A stretch of 64,000 bases of DNA, taken from positions 40,134,420 through 40,198,419 of the forward strand of contig CM073321.1 of the NCBI GenBank assembly GCA_037043015.1, read 5' to 3'. A model generated the notes under the pieces. The model was not told the DNA's origin and ran no database searches. It saw only the letters and a list, made by a program, of their open reading frames with translations. Shown here piece after piece: positions 46,419-57,004 of the stretch. The first letter of the stretch is position 1. Every line of letters starts with the position of its first letter. The translations under genes and the position numbers were made by a program. This stretch comes from Bryum argenteum. Taxonomy: Eukaryota; Streptophyta; Bryopsida; Bryales; Bryaceae.

Positions 46419-47203
46419 CCGGAGAAGACCCCGAAGGAGACAGGGACTTCACATCCCCTCAGCAGCGACTTACCGGAGAGCACCGAGGTAGAGGCTCCCC
46501 GGGTAGTCGAGGTAGAGGCTCCCCGGGTAGTCGAGGCAGAGGCTTCCCGGGTAGTCGAGGCAGAGGCAACCCGGGTAGTCGAGGCAGTTCCCCGGGCAGG
46601 GGAGGAGGTCTCCCGAACAGCAGAGGAGGATACCAGGGTAAGAAATCCCTCTCCCATTTCCCCGGACCGGACCGTGGACCCCGACAGCAGGAGTCCTAAC
46701 CCTGCTGCGGAGGCCACGATCCAACCAGGACCGGAAAGGGAAGCCGGCACCCGGCAACCCGGACTGGGCATAGAGATTCTGCGCAGCACCCCCGCCCGGA
46801 TCCGGTCGTCCCATTGGAGCCATCTGATCTCGGGGCCCTCCCCGAGAAGGCACTGCCCGCGGAGATCATCCCCCTCATCCACGAGGACTTGATCGAGGTC
46901 CCGGAGATCGGGGAGGCCCTCCCGGACACCTCAGCCCCGATGCCTTCTGGAGACACTGAGATCCTTGGGAGTGAGGATACTGCTCCAGCGCTCCAGAAGA
47001 CGGGGAACGAGGAGGAGGAGGTCACTTCCCAACCCGGGTTGGGAGCACAGAAGGTCGCGACTACCGAGATCGCCGAGGCTTCCGAGGAGGTGCAAAGTAG
47101 GATGGGCGGGGGGGGAAGAACCAAGGCCGAGTCGATTGAGGGCGGATGCAGCTGGCCGAAGATAGGGTTGGATTTCGGTGCCTTTATGGCAGTAGGAGAA
47201 TGA
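46419..47203 (+). other. E1 open-frame region right of A2
   Basis: Plus-strand open stretches rich in E, P and V, with a short repeated segment (VEAPRVVE-type, four or so units near 46480-46580). Followed by noncoding sequence to 48268, with GT- and GA-rich simple repeats near 47388-47412 and 47907-47920. Function unknown, low complexity. Confidence 0.35.
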
Positions 47204-48273
47204 CGGCGCTAGAGTGTCAGAGGCTAGATTTAGAAAGATTCCCTGGCACATGGTTTTGTCCTCTCTGGGATGCCGGGGAGGATCCGCTACTTAGCCGAGG
47301 GGAGGATACTCCTCGGGGTCTTTTTGTGATTCTCGCAATACCCTAATCCAAAGGTGCAAGCACGCCTCTTTCTCATCTCCCTCGTGTGTGTGCGTGTGTG
47401 TCGATTGTGTGTCCTTCTCCTTTTCTGTCTTGTCTCTTTGGGTCGGGGTGTTTGCAGAGTCCAGAGGACCCTTGCTATCCGGGCAAGAGAGAGAGCGGTT
47501 CCGTCCTTGAACGGAGAGTAGTACGGGAGGTAGAGAAGCTGACAGGGGAGGAGTGCGGCTAGCGAACGGCACTTGCCACTTAGGGTTTGGTCCGGTCTGT
47601 CCGTGTAGCGTCGGGATTACAGCGCCCGGGGAAGGGATTCCGGCCGCTCAACCGACTCCCGAGAACACCATCGGTTGAGTCCCCTAGATCGCCAAGTCCG
47701 GGTAGGCGAGGTTTGTCTCGTAGGTGATAGCGGTGAACTCCGGGCGGTCGCACCATCCCCGATCCGAAGAACCGGGATCTACTAACCCGGGTAGTAAGTT
47801 GTGATAACCGGACCATAGGAGAACCGGATACCAACCTTTGTGACATGCGTGTGGATTTAGAGTCGGGCGAGAGAGGGAGGTATAAGGGAAGTTCCTAACA
47901 GGGTAAGGAGAGAGAGAGTCTCGGTGACCTTTCCGGTCACGTTAATCAACGGGAGAAGTGGCCTAATCCCCCACCGATCTAAGTCCGGGAAAATCCCTCC
48001 GAGGTGAATACAGAGGCTAAATTAAACCACAAAGACTAAACACCCTCCTCTCTCCGTCCAGGCGGCTCTTCCGGGACAGGATATAGGGCATGAGAGGGGA
48101 TAGGATAGAACCCGGATAGCACAAATCCGGGTTAGCTAATCAGTGAAACTGTTGCGTTTGCACTTCACAGGATCTCCGTGGAACGAATACTCGGGTTCTT
48201 GTTTAGGAAACCTCTTTTACCGTGAAAAAGGGTTATCCGGGCACGAATCGGGAAAGCACGTTACGACAGGTTC

Positions 48274-49221
48274 TCCCAATCGGCCGTAACTTCCCCTTCA
48301 TCCACCGGCCTCAAGGCCGTCCTCCTCGATCCGAGTTCCGGCCTCGGTCGGGTTCGTGGGAGAGGGGACGGGACGGAAGGATGATTACCTCGACGCGCGT
48401 CCGCGGTGGGGTTGCCTCCGGAGCCGGCTCCTCTGGTGCGTCGGGTGGAACGTCCCCTTCGTCTGATCCGACCTCGTCCTCCTCCTCTTCCGAGTACACG
48501 GCCTTGCTATCCGTACTCTCCTCCGACTCGAACACGCCGTTGTTTTTGCGACGGCAGTAGCGATCTCATAGTTCGACTCCTCCTCCTCCGTCAACACCTC
48601 CTCCTTCTTGTACAGGTGGTAAAGAAAAGGAGTAATAGGGCTAGGACGGGTTTTACCTACGTTCTCCGCAAGCCGGGCGACCAAGTCGCGGATGATCATC
48701 CCCCAGTCCGTCTCCCGTTCGCCGCGCAAGGAGCCCAGGACGGTGTTGGCCAGCCGTACGGTGATCCGGTGCGGCTTCTCTCCGTGAATAATCGGCGCCA
48801 AGAACTTGATGACGGCGCGCTCCCTCGGATTCCTGCAATCCTCGATCGAGTAGCCATTGTTCTTGTGCGGATCCCCGTGGAACGCCTTCTTCGCCCACTT
48901 GTGTTTCCGGCCGCACAACCCTACTCCGTTGTTTACGGTCAGGCCTTAAACAGCTCTCCAGTGCTCGGCCGTCCAGGAAGCCGGCTTCCCTCTAACCGTC
49001 CCCTCGAACTGGTTTGGCGCGCCGACCTTGATCTCGCGCACCATCTCCGCGTCGCGCAAACCCCAGGGCGTATCCAGCAGGCCGGCTAACCCCATCCTCT
49101 CGAGGTCTTCCGTCAAGGACTTCTTCTCATTCTCCTCGATCGGAATACACGGCGACACGAGCTTGATGGAAATCTTCAGCTCCTCTTGCTCCTGAGCGGA
49201 AGTAGACGCCGTTCCTGCCAT
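48274..49221 (-). pseudogene. 5'-LTR copy of the D LTR frame
   Basis: Counterpart of the 324-codon frame at 28457-29431. Here the frame starts with MAGTASTSAQEQEE at 49221 and is not open throughout; a few breaks separate it into pieces. Otherwise nearly identical. Confidence 0.7.
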
Positions 49222-49774
49222 CGGAAAGAAGTGCGCAAGGAAATAGAGAGTCGCCGGGCTGAGATCGGCCAGTGGGCCGGATCGCAGCTAAGGACGGAAA
49301 GCAGGAAGACGGAGGGCAGGAGCGCAAGACGACAAGGGGCGCAGAAAACGAGGAGGCAGGTGACGACAAGGGCGGACGGGTTGCCTTATATCGAGGGGGC
49401 CGGAGTTAAGTCCGACCATCATGACATGGTCCGCCGCCATCATATTCTCCCCCGTACGGAGTCGCCTTCTAGATTTCTCGCCATTATTAAATTCTTCGCC
49501 ACTCCGTCCTTCACCTACCATCATAACTCCTAATCCGTCCTCTTACAGCACGTCCTAGCCGTACGGGGACAGAGTACGGATTGGCAAATCCATCCTACTT
49601 AACACAAACTAGAGTTTAACTAATTCCTTTATTTGTAAAAACGTAATTGCCTTATACTATACGGCTTAGCAAATGCATAGGTCGGATTCTAGACACTATA
49701 CTTATTCTTAATGCGCATTAGAACATAATGGCCAAAAATCGAAAAAACGGGGTCCGACAATACATCTAGCCGGT

Positions 49775-51400
49775 TTGGTGCAAGAGGAGGAAATATTAGA
49801 CATCCCCGATCATTTCACCCGTGAGATAGCCGAGGAAGTTGTAGTAAATGCCGTCCCAGCCAAAACAACATTACACCACGAAACCATCACAGGATGGACA
49901 CACGGTGCTAAAGAGAGAGTACTGCTAGTCAATCTCGGGATGGAGGACAAGCCCAAGTACATCAAGATTAACACCGATGCACCTCCAGCTATCAAACAAG
50001 CGGCCATTGACTTGTTCCACGAGTACCGGGATATATTTGCCTGGAATTACGAGGACTTAAAAGGTATACCCAATGCCCTGGCCGAGCACACCATCAACCT
50101 CATCCCTGGAGCAACCCCGGTGCAACAGCGGCAATATAGTATGAACCCGAATTACGCGGCTCGGGTCAAGGCCGAGCTTGACAAATTACTCCACGCTAAG
50201 TTTATCTCCCCCGTGGACGCGGCACTTTGGCTCTCCCCCATGGTAATCATCCCCAAGAAAAATGGCACGCTGCGCATATGCGTGGATTTCAGGAAACTAA
50301 ACTCGGCAACAAAAAAGGATCATTATCCGCTGCCATACATGGAGGAGATCATCGACAAAGTAGCAGGACACGAGATGTACTCATTCCTAGACTGCTTTTC
50401 GGGATACTACCAAGTGGCCATGGCAGAGCAGGACAAAGGCAAAACAGCCTTCCCCACGAAATGGGGACCATACCAGTTCGAGCGGATGCCCTTCGAGGCC
50501 AAAAACGCACCCATGACATTTCAACGTGTTATGGAACTAATCTTCAGACCATACCTTAAACGATTCTTCTGAATCTACCTGGACGTTGGAACCGTTTACG
50601 GGAAAATGGTAGACCACGTGGCACACCTCCGACAAATCTTCCACGCGTGTAGAGCCAACGGGGTAAGCCTCAACGCGGATAAATGCATGTTCCTGTACTT
50701 CGCCGGGGTGATCCTCGGTTACATAGTATGTAAGCATGGTAAACTCCACGACCCCGAAAATATCAAAGACATCCTGGACATGACACCACCGTTGAATCAG
50801 AAGGGCCTACAAAGGCTTTTGGGCTTGGCACAATTCAACCAAATCTACATCGAGAAGCTGGCCCACATCACCGCCCCGATCACCGCATTGAACCACGCCA
50901 AGAATGCAAACCCCCGGGACTGGACACCAGAAGCACAGGCAGCACTGGAAAAGATAAAACACGCCTATTCTAACGCACCTATTCTCATTGCCCCGGATGG
51001 GTCCAAACCGTTTCACGTCCACACTGACACATCCAACATTGCCGTGGGAGTAATGCTAGCCCAGAATATCAATGGCAAACACGATCAACCCCTGGCTTAT
51101 GCCAGCCGGCTACTCAACCGAGCTGAACGAAACTACTCCACTACGGAACGTGAGGCTTTGGCAATGATCTATGCTGTCAAAAAATTTAGACATTATCTCC
51201 TCAGAAAGAAATTCCGGTTCATGGTTGATCATCAGAGTTTGTCGTTGGGTGGCACGATGGATTATGATACTACTCGAATACGATTTCAAAGTAGTATATG
51301 TCCCAGGGAAGCGACACATCGTGGCAGACTATCTGTCCAGGGATACCAACACCACCGCGGAGGGGATCGACGACTCCTTTAACGAGGCTTATGTACAGGC
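49775..51400 (+). pseudogene. C2 RT and RNase H
   Basis: RT frame 49775-50572: WLSPMVIIPKKNGTLRICVD, FRKLNSATKKDHYPLPYMEE, YSFLDCFSGYYQVAMAEQDK. RT thumb/connection and RNase H follow at 50606-51250 (RLLGLAQFNQIYIEKLAHIT, FHVHTDTSNIAVGVMLAQ, STTEREALAMIYAVKKFRHY). Similar in style to D pol. A few breaks. Confidence 0.85.
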
Positions 51401-52690
51401 CGCCCAAATCACAACGGACCCCAAGGAATGCAAGGAGGACAGGAGGATGAATATTATTCAGTATCTCATCGCGGGCATAACCCCCATGGGCATGACCGGA
51501 ACACGCAAGATCAGCTTCGTGCAGACAACATTACCATACACCGTGGTCCAGGGGAAACTATACAAACGGGCCTGTCAAGGAAATTTGGCTGTGCGTATCG
51601 GCTCAGCAACAGCAACAAATCATCGAGCACCTCCATGATGGACCCGCCGGAGGACACTAGGGCCCAGACACCACGATCAAAGAGATACTCTCCACCAAAT
51701 ACTGGTGGCCAATACTTCACAAGGACGTGTTTCACTACGTCAAGAACTGCCACGCGTGCCAAATCTCCACGACAAATTTTCAGCACCAAGGCAAGGTGCC
51801 GTTAAAATCAATACCACCCCTGGGACCGTTTCAGAGATGGGGGTTAGATTTCGTAGGAGCAATCACGCGAGCGACACGCCAGGGGTACAAATATATCCTC
51901 GTTGCCACGGATTATACCACAAAGTGGGTCGAGGCTAAACCCCTACGAACCAACACCACGGTCGTTACAGCCTCGTTTATCTACGACAGCATAATTACAA
52001 GGTTTGGATGCCCCCTGGAGATCGTATCGGATCAAGGCACACACTTTGTGAACACGGTCATACAAGACCTCCTCGACAACCACGTCATCAAACATCGCAC
52101 CAGCACCGTGTATTACCCACAAGGAAATGCTCAAGCAGAATCGACAAACAAGACATTAATCAACATGCTAAAACGGTTTGTGCACGCAAACCAGGCCAAC
52201 TGGGACGATTGCTTACCAGCTGCATTGTGGGCATACCGCGTGGCCATCAAAACAGCCACGAATGCCAGCCCATTTGAAATGGTCTACAACACGCAACCAC
52301 TGCTACCCACGGAGTACATTGTATCGACATTCTAGACACTTCAGCCGAGGGATTACACACCGCACAGGGTGCTGGCAGCCCGCGTCAATGACCTACATCG
52401 CCTGGAAGAAATTCGAGCCGAGGCAACCACGCACATACTCCACAAACAGACCTTGGCGGCTCGGCATTTTCAAGGTACACAGCCCCCACGGGTGTTCCAG
52501 AAGGGTGACTAAGTACTCTGGTGTCCCATAGACCCAAAACTCAAACGATCGAAGTTTGAGTCGATATGGCATGGCCCCTACACCGTACAATTAGCTCTAT
52601 CGAACAATACGGTGCTCCTCGTCAACAGTACAAATTACAACCCACACGCCACCATAGTAAACTCTGCAAAGTTAAAACAATATCACACCA
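51171..52690 (+). pseudogene. C2 integrase
   Basis: Post-RNase H segment (VVYVPGKRHIVADYLSRDTN), zinc region, and integrase core in the frame 51727-52335: D in WGLDFVGAITRATRQGY, D in VSDQGTHFVN, E in NAQAESTNKT, then NWDDCLPAALWAYRVAIKTA. The C-terminal part runs to about 52690 (SIWHGPYTVQLALSNNTVLL-like). No chromodomain. A few breaks. Confidence 0.85.
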
Positions 52691-53460
52691 CGACACCACA
52701 GATCACGACAGAATTGAACGTGCAAGATATTCACACGACGCTCGCAGCCGAGGCAAAAGACGTGGAAGACAACGCCGTGGCTCTAAAAATTCCCGAGTCA
52801 CACCCCACGGAAGACATGGACCCATTGTCCGAGATACAGCACGACCAAGGCATCCGGTCACGCCAGGCACACACCGGGGAGGAGAGACACGGGCAGACTA
52901 GCACGGAATCTGAGGGGAAGAGATACACAGAGGGGATCGGGGAACAGACCCAGGGACACGGCAAAACTGCAACAAAGAAGCTTACTTTCAGTCCATGGGA
53001 CTTAGCCGAAAAAGGGGCCTCCCCCGCCTCGGCCATGCCTATGCACATCCCATGTGCATACATAAGCCACATCCATGTCATCCATGGCCAAAACCCAGAA
53101 AGTCACAGTCGCAGCCCGACTACCGAGGCATGGCAAATCAATGCCATAATTACCCCCCAAGATCTCCCCGAGGCATCATCACATTATTATACTACCGAGG
53201 CATCATCACCTGATTATACCGCCGAGACCCCATCACTCTATCCTATAAAGGCAGACACCGCTGCCACGGACAGGGACATCATTACCACTCTCGTACCGCC
53301 GCACCAAGGGAGAGCTCAAGTACTGAGGGAGCTCCCGAGGAGAGCTCTCATTCTCTCACCGCCGCCTCACCCTTTGTTGCTCCACGCTCCTTGCTTTTTG
53401 CCCTATCTGTACTCCTCGATAGCTCCACGTTCGAACTCCCCGGTGTAGATTTCCGTAGCC
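52690..53460 (+). other. C2 region between integrase and the extra coding region
   Basis: Open for much of its length (frame 52612-53448 covers the integrase end and this part). It is hydrophilic, rich in T, E and H with repeated EASSxYYT-type segments near 53165-53230. No domain recognised; may be a linker or noncoding spacer. Confidence 0.4.
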
Positions 53461-55080
53461 ATGGTGCGTGGTACCCCCAGGGAGCGCAAGCCGCTGCACG
53501 TCCCGCGGCAAATTGCGGAGTGGAAGAAATACCCCGACGTGGAATGGCTTACGAAGGCAGGATTACTTCGGTACGCGAATCACCTCCGCAAAAACATTGA
53601 CCTCAGACACTGCAGGGCATTTATCGCGTCAATGAGGGAAAGGTAGAAGGAGGACCCCAGCAACATGGAGGTGGCCGGGGTCGTGGAGGGAGTCCTCGTA
53701 CAATACTCCCCGAGATACTTACACCAATTTTTCGGTTGGGACGGCACGGGAGTCACTAGCTGGTCGCCGCAGAGCAGCAGCTTTCCGTAGTTCGACACCA
53801 CGGTCTACACCGACGGGTATCTAGTGAAAGGGGGCAACAAGTTCGATGTGTATGATATGACACGGAACAACCCCAACATGCCCGACCCGTGGTTTGGAAG
53901 AGTCCGTGGCATACTCAGCCAAGTCTTTTTCCGAAATGACTGCAACGCTGTGCACCCGGATCTAATTGCACTGTGCGTCATGGCGAGCCGTGGCAAGAAG
54001 AGAAACTGGGGCAGGCTCGTGGACAGGAATGCGGTAAACCAAATCCAAGGGCACGTCCAGAGCGACGAATATGAGAGCCCCATCGCTCTATTCCTGACGC
54101 AGTTCATCGGACACTTTTTGGATTACCGCCGGGTAAACCACCACCCCTGGGCCATGGGTACATTCCTTGAGGTGCAACGCGAGGTGGCCAAATCAACACA
54201 GCGTGACACCACACCAACTCACCGGGGGAAGCGACCTCGCACCGAGGAGGAGGGTGCACCAGTAAGAGGCCCCATGGAGGTAGCGAGCACATCCACGGCC
54301 ACGCAGCTCGGCCTCCGCGCCAAGGAATTCGAGGATCAAAAACGCACCATGGAGGCATGTATGGAGGAAATGCTGCATTTCCTCCACACCATGGAGCAGC
54401 AGCAGCAGACAGCCGCGACCAGGTACAAGGAATGGGAGACTCGCCACAAGCGCCACATGGCACAGCTGGTGCAGACAACCCAAGCCATGGCTCGCAAGTC
54501 CATGGAGGAGTACAAGCTGGAGGCCCAGCTTCACGCCAAACAACTCCAAGGGCACGTAATCTCCCTGCAGAACCAACTCGACGCGAGAGACTTGGAACTG
54601 CAGGCCGCCATGGAGAGGTCCCGGACTTTCGAAGACCAGAGCACCAGGGACAGGGAACAAATTGAGCCCGCTCAAACTACCGAGCTCGTGGCCAAATGTA
54701 AGGCCTTGACCGAGGAGTTGGCCCTCACATCCACGGGCCCGCCCACCAGCGCCGCGGACATGGAGACAATGCAACGGCATCGCCAGGAGGTGGAGAATGC
54801 CAGGGAAAATTTCAAAGCCAACAAAGTGGCTTGGACCAATCACGCAGCCAGAGTAATAGCTACCACAGCATACCAGATGTTGCGGTTCACACCACCCTCG
54901 GCTGAGGATCCCTCCGCGGCGTTTCTCAATCAATGCACGGGTGGGGCACTGGTAGCCCTGGAATTAGAGGGCTCCGACAACAACTGGGGCAGCCAAGGAG
55001 AACCTTTCCTCGGAGAGGATGAAGAAGGCACGCAGCCTCAACCCATGGAAGAACTAAAGTTGAGACAACCCCGGACATAG
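53461..55080 (+). pseudogene. C2 extra coding region, coiled-coil protein
   Basis: After integrase and before the purine tract. A start MVRGTPRERKPLHVPRQIAE at 53461 begins a short frame; a 418-codon frame follows (53824-55080). Its N-terminal third is globular (DPWFGRVRGILSQVFFRND, VMASRGKKRNWGRLVDRNAV, ESPIALFLTQFIGHFLDYRR). The middle is a long coiled coil (about residues 160-340, Q/E/K/A-rich heptads). The tail is acidic. Layout (globular part, then helices, then acidic tail) recalls the D LTR frames. Not gag, pol or a known envelope. Broken. Confidence 0.6.
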
Positions 55081-55176
55081 AACCACGAGGAGGATTACGA
55101 CGACACACAGGAGGAGGACACCCGCGAGCAGCAAGCCCACGGACAGCAAACCCACACACAAGCCGAGGACAGGGAA

Positions 55177-55869
55177 ATGGATACCAATTACGGGGGTGCA
55201 TTGTACCAATTCTCGACACAGATAGGAGAGGAGAGAGTGGACATACCTGATGGATGCACCGATCAAAAGCAGACGCCACACCAGTCTCCACGACAGCATA
55301 CCTCGGCAAATTCCACCCAATATCATCTTCCAGTTCTGTCACCACCGACACAGTATGAGTCCCCGGTGCGGCAAAACCCTGATGGCACCTATCTGTGGCC
55401 GACGCAAGCTGAATCCCCGTTAGCTCACTCGGACCCCTTGCCCACGTTCTCCCCGTTGCGGGTAATACCCTCACCGCTATCCCTCGCACGACACAGGAAA
55501 ATCCTCCTCCAGGAGGAAGAACAGGAAGGGCGGAACATCGAGGACGAAGGTGAGGCAGGCGATGAGTCCTCGGAGTCAATGCATTTTGTGTTGCACTACT
55601 TCCACTTAAATCCCAATCTTGCCACGCATTATACAAATTCCGAGGCAACAGGACGTCAGTGCCCTGCATGCAACAGGACTTTGGGAGGTACAGTATTTGA
55701 TGTGTATACCCACGCAGTCAATTTCCGCGTGAACCACGTTCTAATGCATCGAGCAGTGGCCGAGGCACTTCGCCGATTATACAACGGCGAGGAACCCCCT
55801 CGTAGCCGCCGGCAATTTCGACGGAAACAGGCCAGACCGAACAGGAGGCCCGCCCCCACGCGCCGCTGA
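55177..55869 (+). pseudogene. C2 extra coding region, end with CPxC...H...H finger
   Basis: 230-codon frame. First 125 residues are S/T/P/Q-rich and disordered. Then an acidic helix (EEQEGRNIEDEGEAGDESSE), then a compact domain with CPACNRTLGG, YTHAVNF and NHVLMHRAVAEALRRLY, and a very basic end. The C-P-x-C, H-A and H-x3-H-R-A spacing resembles the zf-XS finger of plant SGS3-type RNA-silencing proteins; this is my inference by eye. It ends about 45 bp before the purine tract. Confidence 0.5.
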
Positions 55870-55900
55870 ACCAGCAATTCGAGGACGAATTGCACTCTGC

Positions 55901-55914
55901 GAAGGAAGGCAAAA
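55901..55914 (+). promoter_or_regulatory. C2 polypurine tract
   Basis: GAAGGAAGGCAAAA directly before the LTR start TGTTACCC. Confidence 0.7.
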
Positions 55915-56693
55915 TGTTACCCGCCACCACGGGTATCATCACCGAAGACGAGCAGCCACGGGGAGACCAGGGAATTAACAACCACCATGGGGCTCGAGGC
56001 AGATGACACAATGACCAGAGGACCACGGGGATCGAGACCACGGACGCAGGCAGTTAAGGCTGAAGAACAACGCAGCTGCTTAGGTTTTATTATAAATAGA
56101 GATAGAGTTACAGAATAATCAGTTCCCTGTAGTGCACGAATGTAGTCATAGCCACGAGCGCATTGCCGCAATCTTTGTAACTCTTTTGGCACTCACGATT
56201 CAATGCAAACAGGACTCAGTCCAATTCTTCTCTAAACCCCGACTCTATTTGCACTCTTCCCCCCCTTCGGCTTATATTCTAACTCCTAGTTCCTGCAACC
56301 AACCGCAGCACCGTGAGAGTCGTTGTGTCGAAGCAGTTGTGTCTCTGTGTGCAGTACATGGTCGGGAAACCACCCTCGCCAATCTGCCACTTGAGAGTCT
56401 GCGCCACCCCGAGTAATCACCGTGGCCGTGGAGTCACACCATAGACGAACGCCGCAGCGGGCTATAACCCTGGAGCTGGGTCCGACGGAGCAATACCACG
56501 GCCTCGTTGGACAGACCCCTCGGCTAGGCTAATCACTCAGTGATTACGGCCGTGGGTCAACGGCTGCCACAACCTACCCGGGCCCGCGCTTAACCACGGT
56601 TGAAGCCCGCGAACCCGGTTCTTACCCTGATTATTGGTCTTCCCCCGCCTTCCCTGCACCTCGGGAACCTCCATACTTGTACCCCGGCTAACA
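55915..56693 (+). repeat. C2 3' LTR
   Basis: 779 bp, TGTTACCCGCC...CCGGCTAACA. Alignable with the C1 LTR 6591-7354. TATA box TTATTATAAATAG at 56087-56099. Confidence 0.88.
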
Positions 56694-57004
56694 CACTGTA
56701 TAGTTTCGTTTAGCTTGAATCAGTTGTCGGCTAGCATAATAGATCGGGTGGTCACTTCCTTTCGCATGCTTTTGGCTGAGGACTGAAACGAGTGCCACAT
56801 TTGATGCATCGACATAAACATGAAACAATTCTTTCGATCTTGGCGCTATTAAAATAGGTGCATTTGTTAATTTTCTTTTCAGTTCTTCAAATGCCTAAGT
56901 GCATTTCTCTGTCCAAATCGGAATGACACCTGGTTCAATCCTTTTTAATAATGTGGTTATTGGATTGCAAAGAACTGCAAATAAATGTATAAATCTCCTA
57001 TGGG
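56694..57004 (-). mobile_element. F: scrap of an old Ty3/gypsy RT-RNase H
   Basis: Minus-strand reading shows the RT connection (RRFIHLFA, NPITTLLKR, AFEELKRKLTNAPILIAP) and RNase H start (ELFHVYVDASNVALVSVLSQ, HPIYYASRQLIQAKRNYT). C2 is inserted in it. Only about 310 bp remain. Different subfamily from A-D and probably older. Broken. Confidence 0.75.

Larger units (their letters stand above)
37928..48268 (+). mobile_element. E1: solo-LTR-like element, carries A2 inside it
   Basis: Begins TGTCAAACCTC, ends GTTACGACA, and is flanked by GGTTC on both sides (37923-37927, 48269-48273), a perfect 5-bp duplication. Net length without A2 is about 2.65 kb. It has no primer site, gag or pol, so it looks like a solo LTR. 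Its start resembles the D LTR start (TGTC, then ACC, then TTTTTCG and TTTTTG), and it shares the CACTTCACAG motif (48161-48185) near its end, so it is of the same LTR lineage as D. It has open frames on the plus strand on both sides of A2. Confidence 0.82.
28350..49759 (-). mobile_element. D: Ty3/gypsy element with very long coding LTRs
   Basis: Minus-strand, non-chromodomain element. From right to left: 5' LTR (49759 to 35967, interrupted by E1, which holds A2), primer site 35939-35955, gag, pol, purine tract 29960-29971, 3' LTR part 29959 to 28465, then an E tail to 28350, where B1 begins. It inserted into C2 at 49759/49760; the left end of D and the left target copy are missing. gag and pol look whole and the two shared LTR parts are nearly identical, so it is young. 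Confidence 0.82.
35967..49759 (-). repeat. D 5' LTR, interrupted by E1 (and A2 inside E1)
   Basis: Minus-strand LTR running from TGTCGG (49759) to CCGACA (35967), a perfect 6-bp terminal inverted repeat, ending next to the primer site. With E1 and A2 set aside it is about 3.45 kb (1491 bp right of E1, 1961 bp left of it). It has a TATA box (49383-49393), sense open frames on both sides of E1, and a noncoding last kilobase (about 35967-36970) with the shared motif starting CACTTCACAG (36045-36067, reverse). This LTR end was inferred from boundary motifs, since the matching end of the 3' LTR is missing. Confidence 0.75.
49760..56693 (+). mobile_element. C2: non-chromodomain Ty3/gypsy element, 3' part
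   Basis: Begins in the protease-RT linker where D inserted, and continues through RT, RNase H, integrase, a long extra coding region, a purine tract and the 3' LTR. The 5' part is not in the window. It is inserted in the older Ty3 scrap at 56694. Same family as C1, about 80 percent identical by eye. Broken, roughly eight breaks. Confidence 0.87.

Noticed and set aside
46322-46882. Minus frame of 186 codons in E1
   Set aside because: Low-complexity mirror of the repeated E/P/V coding-like stretch; no independent support.
28350-49759. Two 1.6-kb direct repeats (28350-29959, 48154-49759) as complete LTRs of D
   Set aside because: They start inside E, not at a TG end, and no primer site borders 48154. 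The primer site at 35939 and the TGTCGG...CCGACA ends place the D 5' LTR at 35967-49759.
6591-56693. C1 5' LTR and C2 3' LTR as the two ends of a single element
   Set aside because: The LTRs are only about 80 percent identical, and RT start and integrase occur in both C1 and C2, so they are two copies.
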